Positions 1 through 6,672 of a stretch of DNA of 33,845 bases are shown piece by piece. The position numbers and the translations under genes were made by a program. The notes below the pieces were generated by a model that was not told where the DNA came from, made no database searches, and saw only the letters and a program-made list of their open reading frames with translations. Positions within the stretch are counted from its first letter, which is position 1. Every line of letters starts with the position of its first letter. Origin of the DNA: Myxococcales bacterium (GTDB taxonomy: Bacteria; Myxococcota_A; Polyangia; Palsa-1104); NCBI GenBank assembly GCA_028287105.1, contig JAQBQH010000339.1, positions 1 through 33,845 of the forward strand, in the 5' to 3' direction.

Positions 1-594
1 GTAGAGGATGGCGCCGAGGTTCGCGTAGGCGGCGCCGGCATGGGTCGGGTCGGCCTGGATGGCCTTCTCGAACCACGACTTCGCCGTCGTCGGGTTGTTC
101 TGCTTCCAGTAGATCTGCCCCAGGTTCGCCATCGCCGGCGCGTACGCCGGATTGGCCGACAGCGCCGCCTGATACTCGCCTTCGGCATCCTTCTCGTAGC
201 AGCAATGCTCGAGGATCGTGCCCGCGTTGAAGTGGGATTGCGCCGCCAGCTGCCCATCGCTGATGCGCGAGAAGTTGGCCGCCAACCCCTTGCAGTCCGC
301 CGTCACGAGGCCGCCCTTGGCGTTCTTGGCGGTCTCCCACTTCTTGACTGCGCCGTCGAACTCCGCCTTGACGCTGGCCGAGATCTTCGGACCCTGGGCA
401 ACCGGCTGCTTCTTGACGTCGGCCTGCTGCTGCTTGGCCGCCTGGATCTTGTCGTCCGACGGCGGCTTCGGCGCGGTCTCGTTCTTGGCCGCCGCCTCTT
501 CGTCGTCACCACCGGCCTTCGAAACCGGCGTTCCCGTCGTCGCACAACCGACGAACGCTGCCGCCACCATCAACGCAATGACTCGCGTGTTCAT
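1..594 (-). CDS. TPR-repeat lipoprotein, 3' end outside window
   Basis: The visible 198 residues start at the ATG complementary to 592-594 and stay open to the window edge, so the C-terminus is missing. The N-terminus is a lipoprotein signal: a short charged start, a hydrophobic stretch and a lipobox ending FVGC, with Cys at about residue 17. A charged Lys/Ala/Pro/Gln-rich linker follows (to about residue 70), then a helical region with TPR character, including NPAYAPAMANLGQIYWKQN and DPTHAGAAYANLGAI. An outer-membrane lipoprotein acting as a protein-protein scaffold is the likely role. It lies 98 bases downstream of the large TPR gene, and a GAGCGGAG stretch just before the ATG could serve as ribosome binding site. 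By position and type it resembles GltE/AglT of the Myxococcus gliding machinery, but this comparison is from memory. Confidence 0.8.
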   Translation of the reverse strand, partial: MNTRVIALMVAAAFVGCATTGTPVSKAGGDDEEAAAKNETAPKPPSDDKIQAAKQQQADVKKQPVAQGPKISASVKAEFDGAVKKWETAKNAKGGLVTADCKGLAANFSRISDGQLAAQSHFNAGTILEHCCYEKDAEGEYQAALSANPAYAPAMANLGQIYWKQNNPTTAKSWFEKAIQADPTHAGAAYANLGAILY

Positions 595-660
595 GATTGC
601 TCCGCTCGCTCGTTTCGGCTCAGCGCGCCAGGTCGGCTCGCTGCACTCGCCTCCGGGGGC

Positions 661-675
661 GCGAAGATCCTTCGC
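661..675. repeat. Small perfect hairpin between TPR genes
   Basis: GCGAAG-ATC-CTTCGC forms a perfect 6-bp stem with a 3-base loop in the 98-base gap between the C-terminal TPR fragment and the lipoprotein gene. There is no T-tract, so it is not a canonical terminator. It could be an mRNA processing or stability hairpin within the operon transcript, or chance. Confidence 0.3.
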
Positions 676-692
676 CTCCACTCGCTCACTCA

Positions 693-1124
693 TTACTTGG
701 TCTCCAGCGGCTGCACCGGCGCGCGATCCATCGTCACCTGCACGTAGCCCGGCTGCGCGCGAATCTCCGAGGCCAACGGGTACTCGACCGGCTTCAGCTG
801 ATTGAGCTCCGACTCGCAGAGCTGCGACCACTCGTCATAGAACGACAGGTCGGTCGACTTGTTGAGGCAGACCGACAGACCTTCGATCGCCTTGGACTCG
901 AGCGGCTCCGCCGTATCGACCATCTGATCGCAGTAGGCGTCGTGGAACATGAGCTCGAACTCCGACTGCGGATAGCCCGACGGAGCCGGCGGCGCCTTGG
1001 GAACCGGCGCCGTGTAGAGCTGACCCGAGAAGTCCTGGAACAGCTGACCGATACGCGCCGCGGCGGCGATGACCCAGTGCGCCTGACGCGTCTGGATCAC
1101 GTTCTGGTAGACCTTCTGCGCCAC
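693..1124 (-). CDS. C-terminal fragment of large TPR protein after in-frame stop
   Basis: This frame is the direct continuation of the large TPR gene ending at 1179: both are in the same minus-strand frame, separated only by a TAA at 1179-1181. The codons from 1178 down to 1125 encode a Lys-rich helical stretch including KKKFKGWYENKLKQ, with no ATG and no convincing ribosome binding site. The first usable start is a GTG at 1122-1124, which lies inside apparent coding sequence. The product (143 aa from that GTG) has helical TPR-like character (AHWVIAAAARIGQLFQ), a Pro-rich loop, and ends with APVQPLETK. I read it as the severed C-terminal part of one protein of about 1200 residues. It could be a real separate gene, a pseudogene piece, a read-through product or the result of a sequencing error. 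Confidence 0.6.
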   Translation of the reverse strand: MAQKVYQNVIQTRQAHWVIAAAARIGQLFQDFSGQLYTAPVPKAPPAPSGYPQSEFELMFHDAYCDQMVDTAEPLESKAIEGLSVCLNKSTDLSFYDEWSQLCESELNQLKPVEYPLASEIRAQPGYVQVTMDRAPVQPLETK

Positions 1125-1178
1125 CTGAATCTGCTTCAGCTTGTTCTCGTACCAGCCTTTGAACTTCTTCTTAGACTC

Positions 1179-4100
1179 TTAGATCTTCTTCTCGGCCGCC
1201 TTCTTCTTCGCAGGCGACGCATCGAACGGCGCCGGCGAGAAGTCGAGCTTGTCGGGAATCTGCATCGTCAAGAACTTCTCGTACTCGACGTCGCCCTGCT
1301 TGAAGCGCGCCTGCGCCGCGAAGAACGCCATGGTCGACTTGCGCGCGTCGCGCTCGCCCTCGTCCTTGCCCGGAACCGACTTCTCCGCCGCGCCGCCCTT
1401 GAACAGCTTGAGCGCCTCGGCGAAGTGGGTCATCGCCTCTTTGAGCTGCGCGGGCTTCCGCGCGTGGACGATGATCTTCGACTTCGTCTCCGGTCCGCAC
1501 TGCGTCGGCAGGCTGGCGCCCTTCGCCTTGCCCTTCTTCTTGCCCTTCTGCGCCTTGGCCTGCTTCTCCGCGACGCGCGCGGCACCGCCGGCGCGCTCAC
1601 GCTTGAGCTCGATGCAGGCGTCGTTGACGCCGCCGTTCGGCAGCGGGCACGACTCCCGCCACAAGATCTCGCCCATCTTGACGTGCGCGACGATCTGACG
1701 ATCGACACCGCCCTTGGTACCCCAGTTCTTGAGGTAGTCCTGGAAGTGCTTCATCAGCTTGGTGCGGTCGTTCTGCTGCTCGTAGATCTGCGCCTCGTCG
1801 AAGGCGACGCCGGCAGCCTTGTCGACGAACTCGTGCCGCCCGCCGTAATCCTTGACGAACAGCGCGACGTCCTTGATGGCCTTGTCGTTGTCGCCGAGCC
1901 CGCGACGGAAGAACGCCGCCGAGTTGAGCGCGACCGGCGCTTCCTTCTCGCCCGGATACGCCTCGGCGAACTTCTCGTACTTGTCGGCGGCCAATTCGTA
2001 GGCCGCGATGTCCTGGTAGTTGCGGCCGATCTGATAGATGGCCTTCTTGGCCATCGTCGAGTCCGGCTTCGCCTTCAACAGGAGCTCGCGGGCCTGGATC
2101 GCCGAGCCGAGCAGCTTGGCGCGCTCGAAGAGCACCGCCGCGTTGTAGTAGAGCTCGTCGAGCTTCGGATCGTTCGGATAGTCGGCCGCCGTCTTGAGAT
2201 AGAGCTGCGCCGCCTCTTTGAAGCGCCCTGCCTCTGTCGCGAGCTCGATGCGCTTACGGGTCAGGCCCGAGTTCAAGACGCCGCACTGGCCCTTCACCGA
2301 CGCGTCCTTCTCCGAGTACATTGGGCAGAACTCGTCGAGCGCCGCCTGCAGCTCGTCGTACTTCTTCTTGATCGACAAGCAGTCGAAGAGGAGGTTGGTC
2401 GAGTAGTAGGCCAGATCCGACGTCGAGTGCTTCTCCGCGATCTCTTTGAACAGCGGGATCGCCTCGTCGAAGTGGTTGTACTCGTAATAGATGCGCGCCT
2501 TGCGATACTTGATGTTCGGCAGCTGGTCCGAGTCCGGGACGTACTTGATGTACGTATCGAAGGCCGAGATCATCTGCATCTGGTTCTTCGAGATGTCCTT
2601 CGGCTTGAGCACGACCTCCTCGGCAGCCGCCTCGCCTTCCTTCGGCTTCTTGGCGCCGCCCTTGGCCTGCGCGAGCTCCTTGCGCTTCTCGAGCTGGCTC
2701 GCCTGCGTGTCCGTCGACGAATCCTCGATCGACAGGCAGTTCTTCCACGAGATGACCGCTGCGTAGGCCGCGTCCTTCAGGAACTTCGCCGTCGGCTGCG
2801 AATTGAGCTCGACGACCTTGGTGTAGATCGGCGCCGCGTTGCAGTAGCTGTTGTTGTCGCCGTTGGAGCCGAGCTTGAAGAGAAGCTCGCCGTAGTAGTA
2901 CGTCATTTGATAGACGTCCTTCTCCTTCGGGAACCGCGACAGATACTCCTTATAAAGATACTGCGCGAGCGCGTAGGTATCGTTGTTGTTCGTCTTCTGC
3001 GCTTCCTTGTGCCAGACCGTCGCGAGCTCGCCGAGCGTGTTCTTCGTCGTGTCGCGGCACTCCTCGAGCTGCTCTTTCTTGAGCCCCTTGGCGTCCTTGA
3101 CCTTCTCGTAGACCGCGCCGAGGCGCTGCAGCTCCTTGACGTTGTCGGCCGACGCGCGCGAGCCGGTCGCCGACAGCGTGTTCTTCATGACCTCGCCCTG
3201 CCACGCGCACAGCTTCGGCGACGTCGGCTCGAGGACCATCAGGTTGCGGAAGACCTTGATCGACTCCTGGAACTGCCCCTGCGCGTTGTAGAGCTCGCCG
3301 AGCTGCTCCATCATCGTCATGGCGTAGTTGCCGCCGATGCGACGGAAGAAGTCCCACGCCTTTTCCGGCGTGCCGACGCGCGCGTACGAGCGCACGCAAT
3401 CCTTCTTCGCTTCCTTCGCGAGCTGGATGCGGCTCTCCTTCTTGCCGACGTTCGACTTCTCCGACATCTCGACGACGCTGACGAAGGTCGCGAGCGCCTG
3501 CTTGAAGTCGCCGAGGTTGAAGAAGACCCAGCCCTCTTTGTATTTCGCGTAGCCGAAGATTGGCGAATCGGGGAACTGCAACACCCGGTCGTAGAACTTC
3601 ATCGCGTCTTCGAGCTGCTTCTGCTCGAAGTAATACTCGCCGAAGGCGAAGAACGCGTACGGGATGAAGCGCGACTTGGGATAATCCTTGATGAGCCGCT
3701 TGAAGTACTTGCGCGCGGCGTCCTCTTTCTTCACCTGCGACAGCATGTACGCCAGGTAGAAGAGGACCTCGTCCATACGCTTGTACGAGCCGTACTTGTC
3801 GGGGTGATCGGCGACCTCGAGGTAGGCCTTGGCCGACTCGAGCAGCCAGATCTGCGACTTCTTCTGATAGTCGGTCTGCTGCGCCTTGAGCTGACCGGCG
3901 AGCGCGGTGTTGCCGGCGTTGCCGGCGTTGAACACCTTCTCGTCGATCTCTCGCGCGCGGAAGTCGTAGTAGCGGTATTGCTCGTTGTAGAGCTCCGCCA
4001 TACGGAACAAGAGGTCCGGCTTCTCCGGATCCGAGTCGTTGGTGTTGTCGATCAGGCGTCGTAGGACCTTGATCTGCTGGTCCGTGACCGACTTGACCTT

Positions 4101-4301
4101 CTCGCCCACGCCACCGAAGACGTCGTCAGCCGTGATGGTCGGCTTCTTCTTCTCGTCTTTGGTGTGTTGGACGGGCTTGGTCAGCGCCGTCTGAGTCGCC
4201 GTGATCTCCGACTCTTTCTTGGTGTACTTCCCTGCTGCGCCCGCGAAGGACGACGACAGGGCAAACGTTGCGATCAGGGTCCCCGACAGAACACGCTTCA
4301 T
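1179..4301 (-). CDS. Large exported multi-TPR protein (GltD/AgmU-like)
   Basis: The product is 1040 aa from the ATG at 4299-4301, which lies 5 bases after the stop of the upstream TPR gene, so the two are probably translated together. A Sec signal peptide is visible (MKRVLSGTLIATFALSSSFAGA), with no lipobox. The rest is almost entirely helical and TPR-like, with units such as DAARKYFKRLIKDYP, DAMKFYDRVLQFPDSP, EAIPLFKEIAEKHS and EAAQLYLKTAADYPNDP. A Lys/Ala-rich low-complexity insert (KAQKGKKKGKAKG) lies near residue 890. A periplasmic scaffold of an envelope machine is likely. Its length with the downstream in-frame fragment, and the TPR lipoprotein after it, recall AgmU/GltD followed by AglT/GltE in Myxococcus; homology must be confirmed by search. 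It ends at a TAA beyond which the same frame stays open for 162 codons. Confidence 0.85.
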   Translation of the reverse strand: MKRVLSGTLIATFALSSSFAGAAGKYTKKESEITATQTALTKPVQHTKDEKKKPTITADDVFGGVGEKVKSVTDQQIKVLRRLIDNTNDSDPEKPDLLFRMAELYNEQYRYYDFRAREIDEKVFNAGNAGNTALAGQLKAQQTDYQKKSQIWLLESAKAYLEVADHPDKYGSYKRMDEVLFYLAYMLSQVKKEDAARKYFKRLIKDYPKSRFIPYAFFAFGEYYFEQKQLEDAMKFYDRVLQFPDSPIFGYAKYKEGWVFFNLGDFKQALATFVSVVEMSEKSNVGKKESRIQLAKEAKKDCVRSYARVGTPEKAWDFFRRIGGNYAMTMMEQLGELYNAQGQFQESIKVFRNLMVLEPTSPKLCAWQGEVMKNTLSATGSRASADNVKELQRLGAVYEKVKDAKGLKKEQLEECRDTTKNTLGELATVWHKEAQKTNNNDTYALAQYLYKEYLSRFPKEKDVYQMTYYYGELLFKLGSNGDNNSYCNAAPIYTKVVELNSQPTAKFLKDAAYAAVISWKNCLSIEDSSTDTQASQLEKRKELAQAKGGAKKPKEGEAAAEEVVLKPKDISKNQMQMISAFDTYIKYVPDSDQLPNIKYRKARIYYEYNHFDEAIPLFKEIAEKHSTSDLAYYSTNLLFDCLSIKKKYDELQAALDEFCPMYSEKDASVKGQCGVLNSGLTRKRIELATEAGRFKEAAQLYLKTAADYPNDPKLDELYYNAAVLFERAKLLGSAIQARELLLKAKPDSTMAKKAIYQIGRNYQDIAAYELAADKYEKFAEAYPGEKEAPVALNSAAFFRRGLGDNDKAIKDVALFVKDYGGRHEFVDKAAGVAFDEAQIYEQQNDRTKLMKHFQDYLKNWGTKGGVDRQIVAHVKMGEILWRESCPLPNGGVNDACIELKRERAGGAARVAEKQAKAQKGKKKGKAKGASLPTQCGPETKSKIIVHARKPAQLKEAMTHFAEALKLFKGGAAEKSVPGKDEGERDARKSTMAFFAAQARFKQGDVEYEKFLTMQIPDKLDFSPAPFDASPAKKKAAEKKI

Positions 4302-4306
4302 TTTGA

Positions 4307-6076
4307 TTACCGCCCGCACTTGTTGGCCACCTTGAATCGGTAATAACCGAGCTCGTCTTGCCAGTACTCGCCCGTGAAGGGCCACTGCTGATGCTCGTCG
4401 TCGATGACGATGTTGTTGTAGTTCTTCGCGTTCGGATTGACCTTCGTCGCCTGATCGCCGGCGATGCCGGCGGTGAGCGAGCCCTTCAGACCGTTGAGGG
4501 TTTCGTACTCGATCTTGATCGCCTGCTTCGTCAGATCCTGAATCTCCGACGAGAGACGCTGCATGCGATTGCGGGCGAGCTGTCCGGCGTCGTTGGCCGC
4601 GAGCGACTTTTGCAGCGTGAGGTCCTGCAAAATGTTGCCGGCGACGGCAGTCGAGCGCCACGCCGGATCCGACTTGTCGATCGCCTTGAGCTCACGGTCG
4701 AGCTCCGAGACCCACTCGATGTTCTTCTGCAGCGAGCGATCGGCGAGCGCGCCCTCGGCTGCGCGCGACGCACGCTCCGAGAGACCAGCCTCGCCCGAGC
4801 GGATCTTCAACACATAGTCGAAGAACTGCGCGTTGTCGGCGTACTTGGAGAGGATGGCGTCGACCTCCTTGCGAAGGTCGGGATAGACGGCGTTGAACTC
4901 GTTGATCGCTTCCTGCGAGCGGTCGTAGTTGCAGCGGTTGAAGTAGATGACCGCCTTCAGGATGTAGGCCTCGGGATAGAACTCGGTCTCGAAGAACGGC
5001 GACGCGATCGAGTGGATGTTGCCGAGCGCCTTGGAGTCGCCGTCGACCATGAAGTAGGCCCACGACGCCTCGAACAGCGACGCGCCCCAGTCGGGCGCGG
5101 CGCCTTCGCGCGAGTCGGGGCCGGGGAGCTTCTCGAAGTACTTGATGGCCTGGTTGTACTGCTTGGTCGAATAGAAGACGCGACCGAGCGACAGGTTCGC
5201 CAGCTCCTCGGCTTCCTTGAGGGCCTTCGGGACCTTGTCCGGGTCGTCGTACTGCTTGACCTTGCGCAAGATCGCCTTGAACGAATCGGCAGCGATCTTT
5301 CCGTGGTACTCGCGCACGTGAGTTAGACCCTCGAGGAACTTGGCCTTGGGGTAGAACTCCGATTTTTCCGGCACGCTATTGAAGAGGTCGATCGCCTCTT
5401 TGAAGTTCCCCTTCTGGTAGTGAAACCGTCCCAGGAGGTAGTAGAGCTCGTCCTTGACCGGGTCGAGGGCCGGCTGGTCGAGGTCGGCCTTCGTGTACTT
5501 GCCGATCTTCTCGAGGACGCCCGCCGACTCCGGCAGAAAGCGCGACAGCGACGCGAGCCACTGTAGGGTCTTCTGGTAGTAGCGGTGCGACGGCCCCTTC
5601 TGGACGATCTTGTCGAAGTAGCTGAGCGAGGCCGAGTAGTACTTCATGTTGAAGAGCGTCTTGCCCATGAAGAACTCGCCGCGCTGCTTGTTGGCTTCAT
5701 CGTCGCCGGACTGGCCTTCGATGACCTTGTTCAGCTCGATCGACGAGTTGGCGTAGTCCTCGGCGTCGTAGAGCTTCAGCGCGCGCTCGAGCACCTTCGA
5801 CGGTGGCCCGGCGGGTCCGGTCGGCCTGGCCGGCTCGGGCGTGAACTTCATCTTGCCCTTCTTGCCGCCGGAGTCCGAGGGAGCGGTGTCCTTGTGGACC
5901 TCCTCTGGCTCGAAGGTCATGCCACCGCCCTGTCCGCCAGTATCGGCAGCAGGAGGAGGAGAGGCTTGAGAGCCGCCCTTTTTCTTCGGTTTGGCGTCGG
6001 CGGCGCCTGAAGTGACCTGCATCACCAGAGCGAATGCGGCGAGCAGGCCAGTTCCACGGAGCGAGTTGCGAGTCAT
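4307..6076 (-). CDS. Exported TPR protein, first gene of TPR operon
   Basis: The 589-aa product starts at the ATG at 6074-6076, which has an AGAGAGG ribosome binding site about 6 bases upstream. An in-frame upstream ATG would add 21 residues without a signal peptide and is less likely. A Sec signal peptide (hydrophobic LLAAFALVMQV, cleavage near AADA) is followed by a Lys/Pro/Gly-rich linker to about residue 95 and then TPR-like helices such as YYSASLSYFDKIVQKGPS, NFKEAIDLFNSVPEKSE and QYNQAIKYFEKL. The C-terminus carries an aromatic segment (GEYWQDELGYYRF) and one Cys three residues before the end. It is probably a periplasmic assembly or scaffold protein working with the two TPR genes downstream. 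Family-level function is not known to me. Confidence 0.85.
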   Translation of the reverse strand: MTRNSLRGTGLLAAFALVMQVTSGAADAKPKKKGGSQASPPPAADTGGQGGGMTFEPEEVHKDTAPSDSGGKKGKMKFTPEPARPTGPAGPPSKVLERALKLYDAEDYANSSIELNKVIEGQSGDDEANKQRGEFFMGKTLFNMKYYSASLSYFDKIVQKGPSHRYYQKTLQWLASLSRFLPESAGVLEKIGKYTKADLDQPALDPVKDELYYLLGRFHYQKGNFKEAIDLFNSVPEKSEFYPKAKFLEGLTHVREYHGKIAADSFKAILRKVKQYDDPDKVPKALKEAEELANLSLGRVFYSTKQYNQAIKYFEKLPGPDSREGAAPDWGASLFEASWAYFMVDGDSKALGNIHSIASPFFETEFYPEAYILKAVIYFNRCNYDRSQEAINEFNAVYPDLRKEVDAILSKYADNAQFFDYVLKIRSGEAGLSERASRAAEGALADRSLQKNIEWVSELDRELKAIDKSDPAWRSTAVAGNILQDLTLQKSLAANDAGQLARNRMQRLSSEIQDLTKQAIKIEYETLNGLKGSLTAGIAGDQATKVNPNAKNYNNIVIDDEHQQWPFTGEYWQDELGYYRFKVANKCGR

Positions 6077-6100
6077 CCCGAACCTCTCTTTGGGGTCGCG

Positions 6101-6129
6101 AGTGTAAACACAGCCTGACGATAAGACAA
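6101..6129 (-). promoter_or_regulatory. Candidate sigma-70 promoter of TPR operon
   Basis: On the minus strand, TTGTCT (-35, 6124-6129) and TACACT (-10, 6101-6106) are separated by 17 bases, each matching 4 of 6 consensus positions. The -10 lies 24 bases before the ATG of the 589-aa TPR gene, which leaves room for the AGAGAGG ribosome binding site. Confidence 0.45.
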
Positions 6130-6235
6130 GGAAATGCAAGGACGTGGGGCTACCACCGACCTGGACCTACACCTACGGAGCGTGTGGCTAGTCCTCCCAT
6201 CGTCAGCGCGACAATAGGAAATGGAAGCGACGTGT

Positions 6236-6259
6236 GTCAAGCCGAGCATTTGGCTTGAC
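6236..6259. promoter_or_regulatory. Perfect inverted repeat overlapping rpsU -35
   Basis: GTCAAGCC (6236-6243) and GGCTTGAC (6252-6259) are perfect 8-bp inverted arms around an 8-base spacer. The right arm overlaps the TTGACG hexamer proposed as the rpsU -35 box. The geometry suits an operator for a dimeric regulator that would block the promoter. There is no T-tract, so a terminator is less likely. Confidence 0.4.
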
Positions 6260-6283
6260 GATGGCCTGGTTGGTTGGTAGTAA
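6255..6283 (+). promoter_or_regulatory. Candidate rpsU promoter
   Basis: TTGACG (6255-6260) is a 5/6 match to a -35 box. Seventeen bases later lies TAGTAA (6278-6283), a weak -10. The ribosome binding site GGAG of rpsU follows at 6298-6301. The good -35 and weak -10 suggest a promoter needing activation, or a different exact -10. Confidence 0.4.
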
Positions 6284-6309
6284 ACGCGTCTCTTTTCGGA
6301 GATAGCACT

Positions 6310-6525
6310 TTGGATAACTTGCTCGGCCGCCCGCTCGAAGTCGAAGTTCGCGATAGCCTGGAAAAGGCGATGAAGATCCTCAAGCAGAAGATGTCGAAGG
6401 AAGGCATCTTGCAAGAGGTCAAGCGGCGCCGTTTCTATGAGAAGCCCAGCGTCAAGCGCAAGCGCAAGATGCGCGAGGCGCGCAAGCGTCGTCGTCGCGA
6501 GGCGAAGCGCCGCGGCGGGAAGTAG
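6310..6525 (+). CDS. rpsU: 30S ribosomal protein S21
   Basis: S21 is a small basic protein of the 30S subunit platform, near the anti-Shine-Dalgarno end of 16S rRNA. The product has the family core: EVEVRDSLEKAMKILKQKM, then KEGILQEVKRRRFYEKPS, and a very basic tail of Lys/Arg repeats. The start chosen is the TTG at 6310, which has GGAG at 6298-6301 with 8 bases of spacing and gives 71 aa, within the usual S21 length. An upstream in-frame TTG at 6274 would add 12 unrelated residues and overlap the promoter region. The gene stands alone between the divergent TPR operon and a strong terminator, so it is probably monocistronic. Confidence 0.95.
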   Translation: MDNLLGRPLEVEVRDSLEKAMKILKQKMSKEGILQEVKRRRFYEKPSVKRKRKMREARKRRRREAKRRGGK

Positions 6526-6533
6526 CTGGAAGA

Positions 6534-6656
6534 AGCTGACAGCGCACAGCTGACAGCCAACCACTAAGATCTCACCGGATGGGCCGTCTGGAAACAGGCG
6601 GCCCTTTCCTTTTCCGGAGGGTCTAACTCTTAGCTGTCAGCGGTTGGCTGTCAGCT
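6534..6656. repeat. Nested inverted repeats around the rpsU terminator
   Basis: AGCTGACAGCCAACC at 6548-6562 has a perfect 15-bp reverse complement at 6642-6656. GCTGACAGC at 6535-6543 has its reverse complement at 6633-6641, and CTAAGA at 6564-6569 pairs with TCTTAG at 6628-6633. The GCTGACAGC core thus occurs four times, two in each orientation, flanking the rpsU terminator. This resembles a REP or small MITE-like intergenic element, or a long-stem terminator structure. I saw no further copy in the window. Confidence 0.55.
6581..6614 (+). terminator. Intrinsic terminator of rpsU
   Basis: GGGCCGTCTG (6581-6590), a GAAA tetraloop (6591-6594) and CAGGCGGCCC (6595-6604) form a 10-bp stem with one G-U pair, followed by TTTCCTTTT. 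This is a strong Rho-independent terminator 55 bases after the rpsU stop codon. Confidence 0.9.
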
Positions 6657-6660
6657 CGTT

Positions 6661-6666
6661 TATCAT
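6661..6666 (+). promoter_or_regulatory. Candidate -10 box for leaderless PLP-enzyme mRNA
   Basis: TATCAT matches the -10 consensus at 5 of 6 positions and ends 6 bases before the ATG at 6673. A start site about 7 bases after the -10 would fall on the A of the ATG. The sequence TCCCCC before the ATG has no Shine-Dalgarno motif, which fits a leaderless transcript. No clear -35 is seen. Confidence 0.35.
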
Positions 6667-6672
6667 TCCCCC

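Noticed and set aside
597-4064. Very long open frame on the plus strand
   Set aside because: It is antisense to the large TPR gene; its translation is a monotonous Leu/Arg/Val/Asp-rich sequence, a usual shadow in GC-rich DNA, while the minus strand has a signal peptide and TPR motifs.
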